From an uncultured Paracoccaceae bacterium (GTDB taxonomy: Bacteria > Pseudomonadota > Alphaproteobacteria > Rhodobacterales > Rhodobacteraceae): a stretch of 64,000 bases of DNA. A program made the translations under genes and the position numbers. Below, in pieces: positions 63,127 through 64,000 of the stretch (position 1 is its first letter; each line of letters begins with the position of its first letter). The notes under the pieces are model-generated. The model was not told the DNA's origin. It worked only from the letters and a program-made list of their open reading frames with translations, and made no database searches. The DNA is taken from positions 1 to 64,000 of the forward strand of contig CANMPD010000007.1 of NCBI GenBank assembly GCA_947499635.1, written 5' to 3'.

Positions 63127-64000
63127 TTAAGCGTGCACGGTTGCCTTATCCACAATTGCTGGAATGGCATCTGAACCTGGGGCAATGTTATCAAGATTGG
63201 CCGGAACGACCCCAACAAGGTTGTCCGAATAAGTTGGTGCCATTCCAAGGTTCGCATTGCGATCTGAGCTGACGCAGTTCACGGCAGAGCCAGTCAATGA
63301 AAGCCCAGGCCAGTACCCCAAAGAGGCAGAGACAACGCCACGAATGACATCTGTACCAACCCGTGCTCGGCCAACAAACTCACCGCGATCGTTACCGACA
63401 CGGACCATTTGTCCTTCTACAATGCCAAGATCGCGGGCATCTTCTTCATTCATGATGACAATCTGCTCACCTTGACGCAGCTGTTGCGTCGTCTCATTGG
63501 CAAATTGCGAGTTCAGGAAGCCATGTGATTTAGGTGAAATGATGCTGAAAGGGTATTTCTTGGCTAAATCAGGTGTAGAGATTGTGCTTTCATAGGGTTC
63601 GCTATGGCTTGGCAGTTTGTCCACAGCTTCGCCAGGTTGCATTTCTGTGTACATTGCGCGCCATGGTGGGGCTACGAAATTGCCGTCGTCAGCCTGCGTG
63701 GTCATGAACTCCAGCTTACCTGTCGGCGTTGGGAAATTGCCCTCCGCATGAGGCGTGCGTGTTGCGACGTCACCAATTTTCAGTCTTGCATAGCCTTCTT
63801 CACGCAAAAGTTCATATGTAATGCCGTCCATGAGAGGCGAGTCCCAATTGACGTAATCTTTGATCAATTGAGTATCAGAACGTTGCCATTCTTCCCCTTC
63901 AAAGCCCATGACTTTTGCCAAGCGGCGGAAAAGCTCTGTATTGGGAACAGTTTCGCCGGGAGCTTCGATCGCCTTGTGGTTATAGGTGAAATAGAAGTGC
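63127..64000 (-). CDS. Molybdopterin oxidoreductase, C-terminal part (runs off the window)
   Basis: The frame is open to the right edge, giving the last 290 or so residues of a DMSO-reductase-superfamily molybdoenzyme. The C-terminal molybdopterin-dinucleotide-binding domain is visible (P-F-S-I-I-S-P-K-S-H-G-F-L-N-S-Q-F, then R-V-G-N-D-R-G and P-G-L-S-L-T-G-S-A-V-N). The N-terminal Fe-S motif and molybdenum-ligand residue are outside. The substrate cannot be told. It lies upstream of cupin, ferredoxin, reductase and moeA on the same strand. Confidence 0.85.
   Translation of the reverse strand, partial: HFYFTYNHKAIEAPGETVPNTELFRRLAKVMGFEGEEWQRSDTQLIKDYVNWDSPLMDGITYELLREEGYARLKIGDVATRTPHAEGNFPTPTGKLEFMTTQADDGNFVAPPWRAMYTEMQPGEAVDKLPSHSEPYESTISTPDLAKKYPFSIISPKSHGFLNSQFANETTQQLRQGEQIVIMNEEDARDLGIVEGQMVRVGNDRGEFVGRARVGTDVIRGVVSASLGYWPGLSLTGSAVNCVSSDRNANLGMAPTYSDNLVGVVPANLDNIAPGSDAIPAIVDKATVHA

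Noticed and set aside
1-64000. CRISPR array, prophage, toxin-antitoxin or defence cluster
   Set aside because: No regular direct repeats, phage structural genes or known defence genes were seen.

Overview
The window reads as a chromosomal segment of a marine alphaproteobacterium of the roseobacter group (Rhodobacterales). This is inferred from family-level protein resemblance, from gene orders typical of that group (hom-glpX-recJ, ycjX-GNAT-DUF697-ileS, a full tad/cpa pilus locus, ugpBAEC) and from moderate base composition. No rRNA is present, so genus cannot be assigned. Most of it is ordinary core or shell genome. The first 6.3 kb is an accessory patch.

Region by region: 1-201 is the 3' end of an IS3-type element. 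566-871 is a small lipoprotein. 1832-5159 holds two large two-domain proteins, a glycosyltransferase with a Rossmann-like tail and a FkbM methyltransferase with a glycosyltransferase-like tail, bracketed by mobile-element debris (IS3 OrfA, serine recombinase and IS6-type fragments, 5224-6225). 6333-11539 is a glycerol-3-phosphate/glycerophosphodiester ABC importer operon (ugpBAEC) ending in an endonuclease/exonuclease/phosphatase-fold hydrolase where a ugpQ-type phosphodiesterase is often found. 11649-21364 carries housekeeping genes: truA, ycjX, a GNAT, a DUF697 membrane protein, ileS, a MOSC protein, a PchB-like chorismate mutase and folD.

21444-33685 (minus strand) is the main Flp/Tad pilus locus. 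In transcription order it holds a pilin, a second 57-aa pilin, cpaB, cpaC, an OmpA-type lipoprotein, cpaE, cpaF, tadB, tadC, two TPR lipoproteins, the prepilin peptidase and an AAA+ ATPase. The minor pilin/vWA genes (TadG-, TadE- and TadF-like) lie about 11 kb away, at 44686-47671. Between them are a lytic transglycosylase, a 3-oxoacid CoA-transferase pair, two identical tRNA-Glu(UUC) genes flanking a chemoreceptor, and hom-glpX-recJ.

48057-59599 is metabolic: glutamate dehydrogenase, a DUF1284 protein, two tandem paralogues of unknown function, a CofD/YvcK-like protein of the GAK type, a threonine degradation operon (XRE-cupin regulator, kbl, tdh) whose Tdh has lost the structural-zinc cysteines, and a GST plus PNPOx-FNR fusion operon divergent from a LysR regulator. 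59668-64000 (minus) is a molybdoenzyme operon running off the window: molybdopterin oxidoreductase, EutQ-like cupin, seven-iron ferredoxin, ferredoxin-NADP reductase and moeA. It looks like a self-contained electron-transfer unit.

I see no CRISPR array, prophage or defence island. The best candidates for undescribed biology are the IS-bounded fusion pair, the paralogous pair at 50237-51279, the molybdoenzyme/ferredoxin/FprA/cupin operon, the orphan GAK-type CofD protein, the hydrolase in the ugp operon and the zinc-lobe-less Tdh.
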